A stretch of DNA of 49,878 bases, taken from positions 1 through 49,878 of the forward strand of contig JADHUC010000031.1 of assembly GCA_016784735.1 (NCBI GenBank), in the 5' to 3' direction. Both the position numbers and the translations under genes were made by a program. Within the stretch, counting starts at the first letter, position 1. Every line of letters begins with the position of its first letter. Below the pieces are notes generated by a model, which made no database searches, was not told the DNA's origin, and saw nothing but the letters and a program-made list of their open reading frames with translations. Shown here one piece after another: positions 30,284 to 39,222 of the stretch. The DNA is from Pirellulaceae bacterium (GTDB taxonomy: Bacteria > Planctomycetota > Planctomycetia > Pirellulales > Pirellulaceae).

Positions 30284-31675
30284 CTACTCGTGCGAATCGT
30301 GCGGCATCACGCTTTTGACTTCTGCCATGGCAACTACAGGCAAGTACCGGCAGAACAACAGGAATAAGGTGAAAAACAAACCGAAACTGCCGACCAGCAT
30401 GGCCATGTCGACCGCTGTTGGCTTGAACAGTCCCCAACTGGACGGCAGGAAATCGCGACCAAGTGAGGTGACTACGATTACAAAACGCTCAAACCACATG
30501 CCGATGTTGATGAACACGGCGACAATCACCATCATCCACGGTGTGGTACGGATCTTCTTGAACCAGAACATTTGGGGCGCAACCACGTTACACGTGACCA
30601 TCGTCCAATAGGCCCACGCATAAGGCCCGAACGCTCGGTTGATGAAAGCAAATTGTTCGTACGCATTACCGCTGTACCAGGCCATGAAGAACTCGATCAT
30701 ATAGGCGTATCCGACCATCGAACCGGTGGCCAGCATGATCTTGTTCATGTTTTCCAGGTGTCGAATCGTCACCAAGTCCTTCAGGCCAAACCACGCTCGG
30801 GCCGGCACGATCAGCATGAGCACCATCGCGAATCCGCTGAAAACGGCCCCGGCAACGAAATACGGCGGGAACACCGTCGTATGCCAGCCTGGCAATTGTG
30901 AAACAGCAAAATCGAAACTAACCACCGAGTGGACACTCAACACCAACGGCGTGGCCAGCGCGGCCAGCAGTAAATACGCTTTCTCGTAGCGGGACCAGTG
31001 TCGGGCTGAACCCGTCCATCCGAGCGCCGCAATGCCGTAGGCAAACTGCCGCAACTTCGACTTCGCTCGATCTCGCAGTGTGGCAAAATCGGGAACCATG
31101 CCCATGTACCAGAACAGAAACGACACCGTTGCATACGTGCTCACGGCGAACACGTCCCACAACAAGGGGCTGCGGAAGTTGGGCCACATCGACAGGTGAG
31201 TGCTGGGATACGGTGCCAGCCAATACGCGAACCAGACGCGGCCGATGTGAATACCGGGAAAGATGCCGGCACAGACAACGGCGAAAATCGTCATGGCTTC
31301 GGCGAATCGATTGATGCTCGTACGCCATTTCTGCCGGAACAAAAAAAGGACTGCCGAGATCAACGTGCCGGCGTGGCCAATACCGATCCAAAACACGAAA
31401 TTGACGATCGGAAATCCCCAGAACACCGGCGAATTGTTCCCCCAAACGCCGACGCCGGTAACGACTAGGTAACCGATCAGCCCGAAGAACACCAGCGTCA
31501 AGGACGCAGAGATCCCGAAGCCAATGTACCAGCCAAGCGGCGTCTTGGGCCGTTCGGTAACTTGACAGACGGCATCGGTCAACGACGCGTAGTCGTGCCC
31601 GCCGCCCACCAAGGTCGGGCGCCGCCCGGGTTCCTCGATCGTGTTGTCAATCGTTGCGCTAACTGTGCTGGCCAT
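30284..31675 (-). CDS. actC: Alternative Complex III subunit ActC (NrfD/PsrC-like)
   Basis: A 463-residue integral membrane protein of the NrfD/PsrC family with about ten helices. Recognisable blocks are [19 protein letters not shown], the [15 protein letters not shown] loop, [19 protein letters not shown] (the quinol-site side), and [22 protein letters not shown] near the end. It forms the quinol-oxidising membrane part together with ActF, adjacent to the Fe-S clusters of ActB. The start at 31675 overlaps the end of actB by 17 bases; the longer frame to 31717 would need a TTG start without a Shine-Dalgarno sequence. Confidence 0.92.
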   Translation of the reverse strand: MASTVSATIDNTIEEPGRRPTLVGGGHDYASLTDAVCQVTERPKTPLGWYIGFGISASLTLVFFGLIGYLVVTGVGVWGNNSPVFWGFPIVNFVFWIGIGHAGTLISAVLFLFRQKWRTSINRFAEAMTIFAVVCAGIFPGIHIGRVWFAYWLAPYPSTHLSMWPNFRSPLLWDVFAVSTYATVSFLFWYMGMVPDFATLRDRAKSKLRQFAYGIAALGWTGSARHWSRYEKAYLLLAALATPLVLSVHSVVSFDFAVSQLPGWHTTVFPPYFVAGAVFSGFAMVLMLIVPARAWFGLKDLVTIRHLENMNKIMLATGSMVGYAYMIEFFMAWYSGNAYEQFAFINRAFGPYAWAYWTMVTCNVVAPQMFWFKKIRTTPWMMVIVAVFINIGMWFERFVIVVTSLGRDFLPSSWGLFKPTAVDMAMLVGSFGLFFTLFLLFCRYLPVVAMAEVKSVMPHDSHE

Positions 31676-34600
31676 GATCTGTGTCGGATTCCATCGGTCC
31701 TTGATGATCGTCGTCAACTAGAGCCGGATGTGGATTGCGTATCCGTTCCAAATACTTGGTTCGGGGTTTGACATTGAGTTCCGCGAGCAGGCCGTACGCT
31801 CGCTCGCTCGCGTGTTCCCGAGCAACGCGACTGGCCTTCTGGTTCAGGTCGCCAAACTGGATGGCTTGCGCCGGACATGCCTGTTGGCAAGCGGTCTGGA
31901 TTTCGCCGTCGCGAATCGGTCGGCCGTCACTTCGCGCGTCGATCTTCGCGTTCTGAATACGTTGTACGCAGTAAGTGCACTTCTCCATCACGCCGCGGCT
32001 GCGGACGGTCACCTCGGGGTTCACTGCCAGTTGCACGAGTTCTCGATTCGGCTCCAACAGTTCCTTGGTGTTATTGAAGAAGTTGAATCGCCGCACCTTA
32101 TACGGACAGTTGTTGGCGCAGTAGCGTGTGCCGACGCATCGGTTGTAGACCATGTCGTTTAGGCCTTCCTGGCTATGCACGGTTGCCGCCACGGGACACA
32201 CCTGTTCGCACGGCGCGTTCTCGCAATGGTGACACGTGAGGGGCTGATGTACGGCCTCGGGATCATCCACGTCACCGCGGAAGTAGCGATCCACCCGGAT
32301 CCAATGCATCTCGCGACCGAGAGCGACCTGTTCCTTTCCAACAATGGGCACATTGTTCTCCGCTTGACACGCCGCCATGCACGCGTTGCAGCCAATGCAC
32401 TTGTTCAGGTCGATCGACATGCCCCAGGCATGGCCCTCGTATGACGGCTCTTGCCAGAGCGACTCGAGCGGTAAATGGTGCCCGCCATCGTGATGCGATT
32501 CCAGGGGCTTCTTGTATTCTTCGAGTGTGCGTTCACGGACCAGTTCGCCAACGCGCCGGCCGGTCTCCTCCATCCCCACCTTGTCGATTGCATGGTGGTC
32601 CTGCGTGGTCGCCAGAGTGTATTTCTTGCCGGTCGGTGTCACTGTAACGCCGGTTGCATAATGCATGGCGTCGATGGTGCGAAGAGCCCCAACATCCACA
32701 CCAACCGGTTCGACGTTGTCCGCCTCGCTTCCCCCGACATGCCCCGCTGCCGTGCGGCCATAGCCGAGTGCAACGCCAATGGAGCCAAGAGCCTGTCCAG
32801 GAAGCACAAACGCTGGGATTTCCACCGACCTGCCGCCCAATTCAAGCTTGACCAAGGTGCCGTGTTCGACGCCCAATTCGTCGGCAGTTTGCGGAGCAAG
32901 AATCGCGGCGTTGTCCCAAGTCAGCTTTGTCAGGAACCCTGGTGTTTCCTGCAGCCAACCGTTGTTCGCAAGCCGCCCATCATACACGTTTGGGCTCACG
33001 CAGAACGCGATCTCCAGATCGCCTCCGCCATCTTCCGACGCAGCGACAGGAGTATCTTCGTTCAGTTCGACGAATGGAAGGGCGCTGTCCGCAAGAAAGC
33101 CGTCGTGGAGCAATCGTCGCCATGCCTTATCGTCCAATGGCGCGTCCAGCAGCCCGTCGATCGAATGCCGGACAATCGCCTGTGTTTCATCGGACTCGCC
33201 AAGCAGCATTGCCATCAGCTCGATCGCCGACTTGCCGCCCAGCAGCGGCTGGACCAGTGGCTGCGATACGCAAACCGACCCGTCGTACGCGCGAGCGGCG
33301 TTCCACGATTCAAATGGATGCGTTGCCGGCAGATGCCATTCGCACTTGCCGGAAGTTTCGTCCTCGTACAAGCTCAGATGAACTGCGTGCTCGACTTTGG
33401 CCAACGCCTCCGCGAACTGCAGATCGGCTGGCGCGTCGTAGACGGGGTTTCCGCCAAGAACAAGCAAAGTGTCTACGGCACCGCCCCGCATCCGTTGGAC
33501 GAGAGAACTCAGATCGTCGAAAGCGACGCCTTTCTCGTTCTGCTGTTCCGTCGTGTATAGAACCGTTTTGCCGACGTTCTCCAGCAAGGCATTCAAACGG
33601 TGGACCTGGGCAAGCACCTGGGCCGGTTGCCGAGGTCCAGCGGCGGCAATACCTTTGCCGCGGTTGGCCACCAGGTCCGAGGCAACCGCATGGAGAAATC
33701 GCTCTCGTTTCTGCGCGGATTTCGGCGGAGGTTGAACATCGGCGGAAGCCAACATCTCTTGGACACAAGCTTCCAGATCCGCGAGGAAACCAGCGATGTC
33801 GCTAGATCGCATCGGCAGGCGATGGTCGGCCGCCGCGCCGGTGATCGAGAACTGGCTCTCGACGGCGTACAACCGATTCATCGAACCTGATTCCGGATCG
33901 CGACCGTCAGTGTAGTCCCGAACGAGCTTAAGCGAGGCCGGATGATCCGCCAGCAAATCAGCGTCCAAACAGACAATCGCCTTGGCTTGATTCAACACAT
34001 AATGGGTTCGATAAGCGTCGCCAAACGCCAGAATGCTGCCGGCTCGTTCGTTCTCGCGCGATACGGATGCGTACTGAAAAACGCCGGCCTTCGGGTACGT
34101 CGCCTGGAGTGCGGCCAGCATATCATGAAGCGTCACGGACTCGGTCGGTTCGATCAGCACGCACAAGCCTTCGCCACCAGTTCGCTTCAACTCCTCCAAA
34201 TGCGTCGATGCAAAACGCTGAAAATCCTCCCAAGTCTTGGTGAAGGCTTGGCCGCCCGTTCTCTGACGCAGTTCCGCGCTGCGGTCGGGATCGTACAAAT
34301 CAAGGATACTCGCCTGCGAGAAAACGTCTGATGCGCCACGGCTGTACGGATGTTCCGGGTTACCCTCGACCTTTGTCGGACGCCCATCGCGGCACGTAAC
34401 CAGCAAGTGACGAACAGCCCCGGCCAACTCGACCGATGTGGCGTATCGTTGCGGTTTGCCGGGAATTTGGTTTTCCGGGCGCACGGCCAAAGGCGCGATC
34501 TTCTCAGCTTGGTAGCGGCAACCCGACAAGCCACCTAGTGCCAGCGAAGCGCCCATCAGTTGCAGCCAGCGGCGTCGCGACACGCCCTTTGGAAATTCCG

Positions 34601-34706
34601 ACGCGGCCTCGGGGAACTCGCGATGGAGGAACTCCTCGAACTCAGGCGAGTTTTTCAACTCGCTCAAGCTGCGCCAATGCGGTTTTCCCGTCGTCGTTTT
34701 CGTCAT
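31659..34706 (-). CDS. actB: Alternative Complex III subunit ActB (molybdopterin-like plus Fe-S domain)
   Basis: A 1015-residue protein. It begins with a short cytoplasmic segment, a twin-arginine motif ([10 protein letters not shown], 43-52) and a lipobox-like LSGC (Cys63). The middle ~650 residues form the molybdopterin-oxidoreductase-like fold, which in this family carries no cofactor. The C-terminal ferredoxin-like region has Cys770/773/776/780, Cys825/828/833/837, Cys857/863/867 and Cys910/913/940/944. These fifteen cysteines match three [4Fe-4S] and one [3Fe-4S] cluster. It carries electrons from the quinol site to the ActA haems. The ATG at 34706 overlaps the actA stop codon as ATGA; the 74-codon extension upstream is only the shadow of actA. 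Confidence 0.94.
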   Translation of the reverse strand: MTKTTTGKPHWRSLSELKNSPEFEEFLHREFPEAASEFPKGVSRRRWLQLMGASLALGGLSGCRYQAEKIAPLAVRPENQIPGKPQRYATSVELAGAVRHLLVTCRDGRPTKVEGNPEHPYSRGASDVFSQASILDLYDPDRSAELRQRTGGQAFTKTWEDFQRFASTHLEELKRTGGEGLCVLIEPTESVTLHDMLAALQATYPKAGVFQYASVSRENERAGSILAFGDAYRTHYVLNQAKAIVCLDADLLADHPASLKLVRDYTDGRDPESGSMNRLYAVESQFSITGAAADHRLPMRSSDIAGFLADLEACVQEMLASADVQPPPKSAQKRERFLHAVASDLVANRGKGIAAAGPRQPAQVLAQVHRLNALLENVGKTVLYTTEQQNEKGVAFDDLSSLVQRMRGGAVDTLLVLGGNPVYDAPADLQFAEALAKVEHAVHLSLYEDETSGKCEWHLPATHPFESWNAARAYDGSVCVSQPLVQPLLGGKSAIELMAMLLGESDETQAIVRHSIDGLLDAPLDDKAWRRLLHDGFLADSALPFVELNEDTPVAASEDGGGDLEIAFCVSPNVYDGRLANNGWLQETPGFLTKLTWDNAAILAPQTADELGVEHGTLVKLELGGRSVEIPAFVLPGQALGSIGVALGYGRTAAGHVGGSEADNVEPVGVDVGALRTIDAMHYATGVTVTPTGKKYTLATTQDHHAIDKVGMEETGRRVGELVRERTLEEYKKPLESHHDGGHHLPLESLWQEPSYEGHAWGMSIDLNKCIGCNACMAACQAENNVPIVGKEQVALGREMHWIRVDRYFRGDVDDPEAVHQPLTCHHCENAPCEQVCPVAATVHSQEGLNDMVYNRCVGTRYCANNCPYKVRRFNFFNNTKELLEPNRELVQLAVNPEVTVRSRGVMEKCTYCVQRIQNAKIDARSDGRPIRDGEIQTACQQACPAQAIQFGDLNQKASRVAREHASERAYGLLAELNVKPRTKYLERIRNPHPALVDDDHQGPMESDTDHGQHS

Positions 34707-35386
34707 CGGTGACACGTCGAACAACTGGTTGAAGGATTGATGCCGAACTGCTCCCGGAGACGCGACCCAAGCACTTCCGGGTCTTCCTCGGGCTGCCACT
34801 CCAAGTCCGTGATGTGTTCCAGTGGCCGCAGATGTGGGTCCGGGTTGCGGTGGCAATCCAGGCACCATTTCATGCTGAGTTCTTTGTCCTGGTGGACCTG
34901 CTCCATCTTGTCGACCCGGCCGTGGCACGTCACACAGCTTACTCCACGGTTGACGTGGGCGCTATGATTGAAGTAGACGAAGTCCGGTAGATCGTGCACG
35001 CGAGTCCATTCGATAGGTTCGCCCGTGGCTTGGCTTTCGCGCACGGCAAGCAGCTTTTCGCTCTTTGGATGAACCGTCGCGGTTGTGATTGTTCCATCGG
35101 GGTTCGTGGCACTGTGGCAATTAACGCAAGTGCTGGTGGGCGGAACGGCCGCGTGGGCACCCTTGTCCACCGTGTTGTGACAGTAGCGGCAATCCATCTT
35201 CAGCGTGCCGGCGTGGAGTTGGTGACTGAACGGTACGGGCTGGTCCGGCGAGTAACCTACGTTGATCGTTCCGGGCGAAGTGCCGTAGACTCCGACCACG
35301 GCTACGTACCCCAGGCCCAACGCCGCTGCGGTCGCGAGCAGCGTGGGTAGTTTGTTCGTCCACTGAGGAAACGCAAATCTTTCCAT
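34703..35386 (-). CDS. actA: Alternative Complex III pentahaem subunit ActA
   Basis: A 227-residue cytochrome with one N-terminal membrane anchor (LLATAAALGLGYVAVVGVYG) and five CxxCH sites: CRYCH (66-70), CVNCH (87-91), CVTCH (151-155), CLDCH (175-179) and CSTCH (222-226). PFSHQLHAG and FNHSAHVNRG supply the distal His ligands seen in multihaem ActA. It is the first gene of the operon and should pass electrons from ActB to the mono-haem domains. The start at 35386 has CAGGGTC upstream and directly precedes the membrane anchor; the longer frame to 35476 has no site. Confidence 0.93.
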   Translation of the reverse strand: MERFAFPQWTNKLPTLLATAAALGLGYVAVVGVYGTSPGTINVGYSPDQPVPFSHQLHAGTLKMDCRYCHNTVDKGAHAAVPPTSTCVNCHSATNPDGTITTATVHPKSEKLLAVRESQATGEPIEWTRVHDLPDFVYFNHSAHVNRGVSCVTCHGRVDKMEQVHQDKELSMKWCLDCHRNPDPHLRPLEHITDLEWQPEEDPEVLGSRLREQFGINPSTSCSTCHR

Positions 35387-35990
35387 GTGCGTAGACCCTG
35401 ACCGACGAATGCATGTGTGGCAGGCCGACGTCTGACCCCGCAGGTATCTCAACAGCGGCACGACAGCCGAAGGCAAGAGAGACGAATTCGCTTGAATTCG
35501 AACCGCCTCCGGCAGAATGTGATCGAACCACTAGAGTGGCAAACACTTGCTGGGGGCTAGGGTTTGCCCTGAGGCCCGATTCCCGCTTGACATATTAAAC
35601 GCATAAAAGCACGCGAACGTAACTGGTGAAGCCAAAAAAGGACGCCAAAAACGCTGTGTAATGCTGATGAACGCTCATGTCGGCAGAAATCGACATCGAC
35701 TCGCCAGGAAAAGAAAGCGGACAATGAGGGTTGTATATTGACATACTTGCTGCCTAAATCGGCATCTGAGGGCAGGTCGTGAAGCTCAACGAGTGCCGCT
35801 GAAGTCCTTCGTTAGCGATCAATTTACGGCCAATATCGAGAAATCTCCATTTTTTGGACGATATTTGGGCCCGTCACGCGTTTATACATTAAGCGGGCCG
35901 CAACGGTCCTGCCTCCAGCCGCATTACCGCCTCAACAATCGGAACAGCGCAGAGGCTGTTCTTCCTCCCTTGTGCATTTTCCCACGACGC
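35387..35990. other. 604-base divergent regulatory gap between actA and a receiver protein
   Basis: This is the longest non-coding stretch in the window. It separates the minus-strand act-cox operon from a plus-strand receiver protein and is AT-richer than its surroundings. TTGACA hexamers occur at 35587-35592 and around 35738, but neither has a convincing -10 at proper spacing on the plus strand. No RNA gene, riboswitch or clear operator palindrome was recognised. Transcription of the ten-gene operon must begin here. Confidence 0.5.
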
Positions 35991-36410
35991 ATGATATCCG
36001 ACTGGCTAACGATGACCGCCGCACACGACAACATCGAACAACGCGACGCGCTTCGCGTCCTGGTGGTCGAAGATGTTGTGGTGAACCAGAGACTAGCAAG
36101 CGGTCTATTGCAGAAGCAGGGCCATTCGGTCACCGTCACGAGCAACGGCAAAGAGGCGGTTGAAGCGATTGAGGACGCGGAATTCGATCTGGTCCTCATG
36201 GATGTCGAGATGCCGGTCATGGACGGTCTGTCGGCGACGCGAGCCATCCGACGTCGCGAGTGCAAGCTGGGTGGCCACGTTCCGGTGGTTGCGCTCACCG
36301 CGAACGCCGACCGCGCCGAGTGTATCGCCGCCGGCATGGATGCATATATCCCTAAACCGCTTCGCGCCGACGTGCTTCGCGCGACAATGCATCAGGTGAT
36401 GGGGATTTGA
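35991..36410 (+). CDS. Stand-alone response-regulator receiver protein (CheY-like)
   Basis: A 139-residue protein with a single receiver domain. The acidic pair is Glu27-Asp28 (LVVEDVVVNQRL), the phosphoacceptor Asp71 (LVLMDVEMPVMDG), the switch Thr103 (VVALTANADRAE) and the Lys122 of IPKPLR. The VNQRLA..LL and MDVEMPVMDG wording matches receiver domains of hybrid histidine kinases more than CheY. No output domain follows and no kinase is nearby. The frame is open upstream to 35793 but that part has no recognisable sequence; 35991 and 36012 are both possible starts, with weak sites. Its position facing the act operon raises the possibility of redox-linked control, which is inference only. Confidence 0.82.
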   Translation: MISDWLTMTAAHDNIEQRDALRVLVVEDVVVNQRLASGLLQKQGHSVTVTSNGKEAVEAIEDAEFDLVLMDVEMPVMDGLSATRAIRRRECKLGGHVPVVALTANADRAECIAAGMDAYIPKPLRADVLRATMHQVMGI

Positions 36411-36551
36411 AGGTCTGGAAAGTGGGGTTCTCGCGCCCCTTTCTCCCGATGCCGGCCATTGGTCGCTCACCCCCAATGCGTCAGAAGTCCGTGTAGAGAA
36501 GATCGACGAACTGCGGTACTCTATAGTGACAAACACCACGGAGACTGAGAA

Positions 36552-36653
36552 ATGGGGTGCCCGCATTGTGACGACGGCAAGTGCACGAAGCACTGCAAGC
36601 AATATAAAAAGTGCAAAGACAGGAAGCGTAAGAAGAAGAAAAAGAAGAAGTAA
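36552..36653 (+). CDS. 33-residue Cys/His/Lys-rich microprotein
   Basis: A 33-codon frame starting MGCPHCDDGKCTKHCKQY, with five Cys and two His in a CxxC, C, HC, C arrangement, then ending in an almost pure Lys/Arg tail. GGAG at 36540-36543 is nine bases upstream of the ATG, and TATAGT at 36522-36527 is a plausible -10. The cysteine pattern suggests binding of zinc or another metal, and the basic tail suggests contact with nucleic acid or acidic surfaces. It is shorter than usual gene-calling limits and I know of no named family. A long run of AAG/AAA codons could also be low-complexity chance, but the Cys/His spacing and ribosome site argue for a gene. Confidence 0.55.
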   Translation: MGCPHCDDGKCTKHCKQYKKCKDRKRKKKKKKK

Positions 36654-36752
36654 GTGGGGCAATTTGGCCGTGGCTGACCTATCATGTGCGGGCAAGGACG
36701 GGGCCGCGGTCCGCCGGCGCGGACTGCTATCGAATCGCGGACGGAGTTGTCA

Positions 36753-36851
36753 ATGAGTATTCTCATCATTGGCGCTGCTGCCATATTGCTGGTTGTCGCG
36801 ATAGCCGCCGTGGTCATAACGGTCGTCGCCACGACCACAAGACGCAAGTAA
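36753..36851 (+). CDS. 32-residue single-helix membrane microprotein
   Basis: A 32-codon frame: the first ~27 residues form one uninterrupted hydrophobic helix (SILIIGAAAILLVVAIAAVV onward), ending in ATTTRRK, a basic stop-transfer tail. GGAG lies seven bases upstream of the ATG. There is no cleavage site, so it should stay in the membrane with the tail in the cytoplasm. It follows the Cys-rich microprotein by 99 bases on the same strand. Function unknown; small single-helix proteins commonly modulate larger membrane complexes. Confidence 0.5.
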   Translation: MSILIIGAAAILLVVAIAAVVITVVATTTRRK

Positions 36852-36970
36852 CGGCGTCGAGCTTCCAGCGATCTGGTCCACGTCCGGTCTATACCGCAGC
36901 CAGTTGGACATCTCCGTAGTCGCAAGCTGGCAGCTTGTCATTACGGACAAACGGAGCCTGAGACGCACTT

Positions 36971-37546
36971 ATGCCACAAGATAGCTGGACTTTCCTCGGC
37001 AGTCGTTACGTAGGCGAATACCGCGTGCTTCGATTGCGGGAAGATCGTTACCGCTTTGAACCCAGCGGCGATGAAGCCGATTTTGTTGTCTGTGAATCAG
37101 CCGACTGGGTACTCGTTATTCCCTTCACCGCCGATGGGCAGGTCGTGTTGGTGCGACAGTATCGCCATGGTGTGCAGCAGGTCGTGCTGGAAGTGCCCGG
37201 AGGGATCGTCGATGAGAACGAGTCCCCGATGGAAACCGCGGCACGGGAACTTCAAGAGGAGACGGGCTTTACTGCGGAAAGCATTCAGGTCATCGGACGG
37301 TTGATGCCCAACCCGGCCCTGAATGACGCCTACTGCCACGTGGCCGTCGCCACGGGGTGCCGCCGTACCGCGGAGCCGAGCTTCGATCCAATGGAGAAAA
37401 TCGAAGTTGTTTTGACTGCTTCGAGCGAGATCCCGTCACTGATAAGAAGCGGAGAGTTATCGCATGCCCAAGTGATTGCTGCGTTCGCGTTACTACAGAT
37501 GGCGGAGGGCACCACGGGGCCAGCCACGGCGTTTGGACTTACTTGA
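36971..37546 (+). CDS. Nudix hydrolase, ADP-ribose pyrophosphatase type
   Basis: A 191-residue protein with a perfect Nudix box at residues 78-100: Gly78, Glu84, Arg92, Glu93, Glu96, Glu97 and Gly99 (ARELQEETGF). The preceding VRQYRHGVQQVVLEVPGG is the block typical of ADP-ribose or nucleoside-diphosphate-sugar pyrophosphatases (NudF/YffH-like). These cleave the pyrophosphate bond of ADP-ribose to AMP and ribose 5-phosphate with Mg2+. The substrate is inferred from that block and not certain. It is cytoplasmic, with no signal peptide. The ATG at 36971 is the only reasonable start. Confidence 0.88.
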   Translation: MPQDSWTFLGSRYVGEYRVLRLREDRYRFEPSGDEADFVVCESADWVLVIPFTADGQVVLVRQYRHGVQQVVLEVPGGIVDENESPMETAARELQEETGFTAESIQVIGRLMPNPALNDAYCHVAVATGCRRTAEPSFDPMEKIEVVLTASSEIPSLIRSGELSHAQVIAAFALLQMAEGTTGPATAFGLT

Positions 37547-37667
37547 TCATCTTGCGATATTTGAGTGGACTCCAGGGCACCTGGCACAGTTCAGCGATCA
37601 GGCGCACGCCTTCGGCTTGCGGTTAGACGAAAAATGCCCGCCCCCTGACTCGAAATCCGAGAAGCCT

Positions 37668-38873
37668 TCAACTCCGAAAGATCGGAAAGCCGTTCGGGGC
37701 GGTGTAGTACGGGCGATACCGCTGGATGTTGTACATGGTTTCCACGTCGACTTGGCGCGGGCCGAGTTCCGGGTCGGGGATTTCGGCAATGTCGAAGCAG
37801 CCGTCACGAATGGCCGTCATGCGTCCGAATTGGCCGTCCAGAATGCACTGGCAGGCCATCGAGGCGAATGAGATGCCAACCGTCCTGTCCAGGAAATCCG
37901 GCTCGCCACTTCGCAATTCGTATGTCAAGTCGGCAATCAGTGTATCGTGCCCGGTGCGGCCTTCGATTTCGTCGGACAACGCCTCGGCCACGCTGATCTT
38001 CCGGCGGTGGCCATAGGCGTCCGCTTTGCCTCTCTCCTGGATCGTACGGCCTTCCCACGTTGCACCTTCACTGAGCAGCAACATCGCGTAGTTGCTGGGA
38101 TTGTCGCGTTTGTCGTCTATCAGCATTCCCATCAGCCGGTCAAGATCGAACACGTGTTCGGGAATGCAACATCGCAGCGAGGTCACATACGCCGCACACA
38201 TGGCTGTAAACCCCGCGTCGCGTCCGAAAATCCGTAGTAGACCGATTCGTTCGTGAGAACCGACGGTCGATCGCAGACGATTGATGCTCTCCACCGCTCG
38301 CGTCATTGCCGTCGAGAAACCGATGCAGTACTCGGTATTCCGCACGTCGTTGTCCATCGTCTTGGGAACCGCAACGACGGGGAACCCGTGCTGGTTCAAC
38401 ACAGCGGCATAACTGAGCGTATCGTCGCCACCGATGGCGATCAACGAATCCACTTCCAGTTGCTCGAGATTACTCAACACGACATGCGTTACGTTGTGGC
38501 GGGTCTTCTCGGCGCCGCTTTTGTCCTTGACGACGACTTCATGTTCTTTACCGACTTTGTCTTTCACGTGGTCCGGCAACTTGTTCAGATCCATGCGAGT
38601 GGGATTCGTCCGTGACGTGTGCAGCCACGTGCCACCGGTGCGGTCGATAGTTCGCGTATTCTGGCGGTCCAGTCGCACGAGGTACTTCGGGTCTTCGCCG
38701 ACCGTCAGACGCAGGTGCGTAAGACCTTCCCAGCCGCGTCGAAATCCGACGATTTCGTACTCCGCCTCGAACTCGGCGAACCAATACACAACCGATTTGA
38801 TCACCGAGTTCAATCCAGGCACATCTCCTCCGCCCGTGAGAATGCCGATTCGTTTCTTTGTTTTCGTCGCCAT
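37668..38873 (-). CDS. 6-phosphofructokinase, probably pyrophosphate-dependent
   Basis: A 401-residue protein of the PfkA family with GILTGGGDVPGLN at the phosphate-binding start. The GGDDT motif (148-152) has Asp at the position where ATP enzymes have Gly, and PKTMDND (170-176) has Lys where ATP enzymes have Gly. Both changes are the accepted marks of pyrophosphate-dependent enzymes, which catalyse the reversible fructose 6-phosphate/fructose 1,6-bisphosphate step. The catalytic Asp174 is present. About 40 extra residues around VKDKVGKEHEVVVKDKSG form an insertion before the GGDDT strand. AGAGGAG lies 11 bases upstream of the ATG at 38873; a TTG nine bases earlier is not used. Confidence 0.85.
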   Translation of the reverse strand: MATKTKKRIGILTGGGDVPGLNSVIKSVVYWFAEFEAEYEIVGFRRGWEGLTHLRLTVGEDPKYLVRLDRQNTRTIDRTGGTWLHTSRTNPTRMDLNKLPDHVKDKVGKEHEVVVKDKSGAEKTRHNVTHVVLSNLEQLEVDSLIAIGGDDTLSYAAVLNQHGFPVVAVPKTMDNDVRNTEYCIGFSTAMTRAVESINRLRSTVGSHERIGLLRIFGRDAGFTAMCAAYVTSLRCCIPEHVFDLDRLMGMLIDDKRDNPSNYAMLLLSEGATWEGRTIQERGKADAYGHRRKISVAEALSDEIEGRTGHDTLIADLTYELRSGEPDFLDRTVGISFASMACQCILDGQFGRMTAIRDGCFDIAEIPDPELGPRQVDVETMYNIQRYRPYYTAPNGFPIFRS

Positions 38874-39222
38874 CGATCCCAACTCCTCTGAATTATGGGG
38901 TCACCGATGTTTCATGTTCAGGGCTTGTCCCTGGTCGAAACGCCGTAGACCACCTTGTCTCCGAGTGTATAAGTCGAGCGGCGCTTGAGATCTTACCTCC
39001 TGGAAAGTAGCAGGCACACTCCGTGTGCCGTAGCCGGAAGCGGACGGCACACGGAGTGTGCCTGCTACCTTGGTATATCTTCATCTGCCGCTGCCCTAAC
39101 TGATATTGTCTCGAAACCGACTGGCAAAGTGAAGGGCACGAAAGGACAAGCGTGGCCTTGCGAGCGCCGTGGATGAATGGTGAGAATGTGACATCCTGAA
39201 ACTTCAGTTGGGACGAATCGTT
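38874..39222. other. 349-base divergent gap with a perfect inverted repeat
   Basis: The gap lies between the phosphofructokinase (minus) and the glycosidase-like gene (plus), so both promoters should be here; no clear consensus is visible. It contains the inverted repeat at 39007-39068 and otherwise nothing recognisable. A 63-codon frame at 38985-39176 only reads through the repeat. Confidence 0.5.
39007..39068. repeat. Perfect 25-bp inverted repeat, loop of 12 bases
   Basis: Bases 39007-39031 and 39044-39068 are exact reverse complements; the left arm begins gtagcaggcacactccgtgt. Its translation (SRHTPCAV on one strand, RHTECACY on the other) is a pattern I associate with spurious proteins in planctomycete genomes, which supports a dispersed repeat; that link is recalled, not tested. 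It sits in a divergent promoter region. Confidence 0.92.

Noticed and set aside
32475..33560. 361-codon plus-strand frame
   Set aside because: It is antisense to actB, whose Fe-S and molybdopterin-like domains are clear.
35587..35615. TTGACA hexamer upstream of the receiver gene as a promoter
   Set aside because: No acceptable -10 element lies 16-18 bases downstream; called non-coding instead.
38985..39176. 63-codon frame with SRHTPCAV
   Set aside because: It reads both arms of the perfect inverted repeat at 39007-39068; this is a repeat translation, not a gene.
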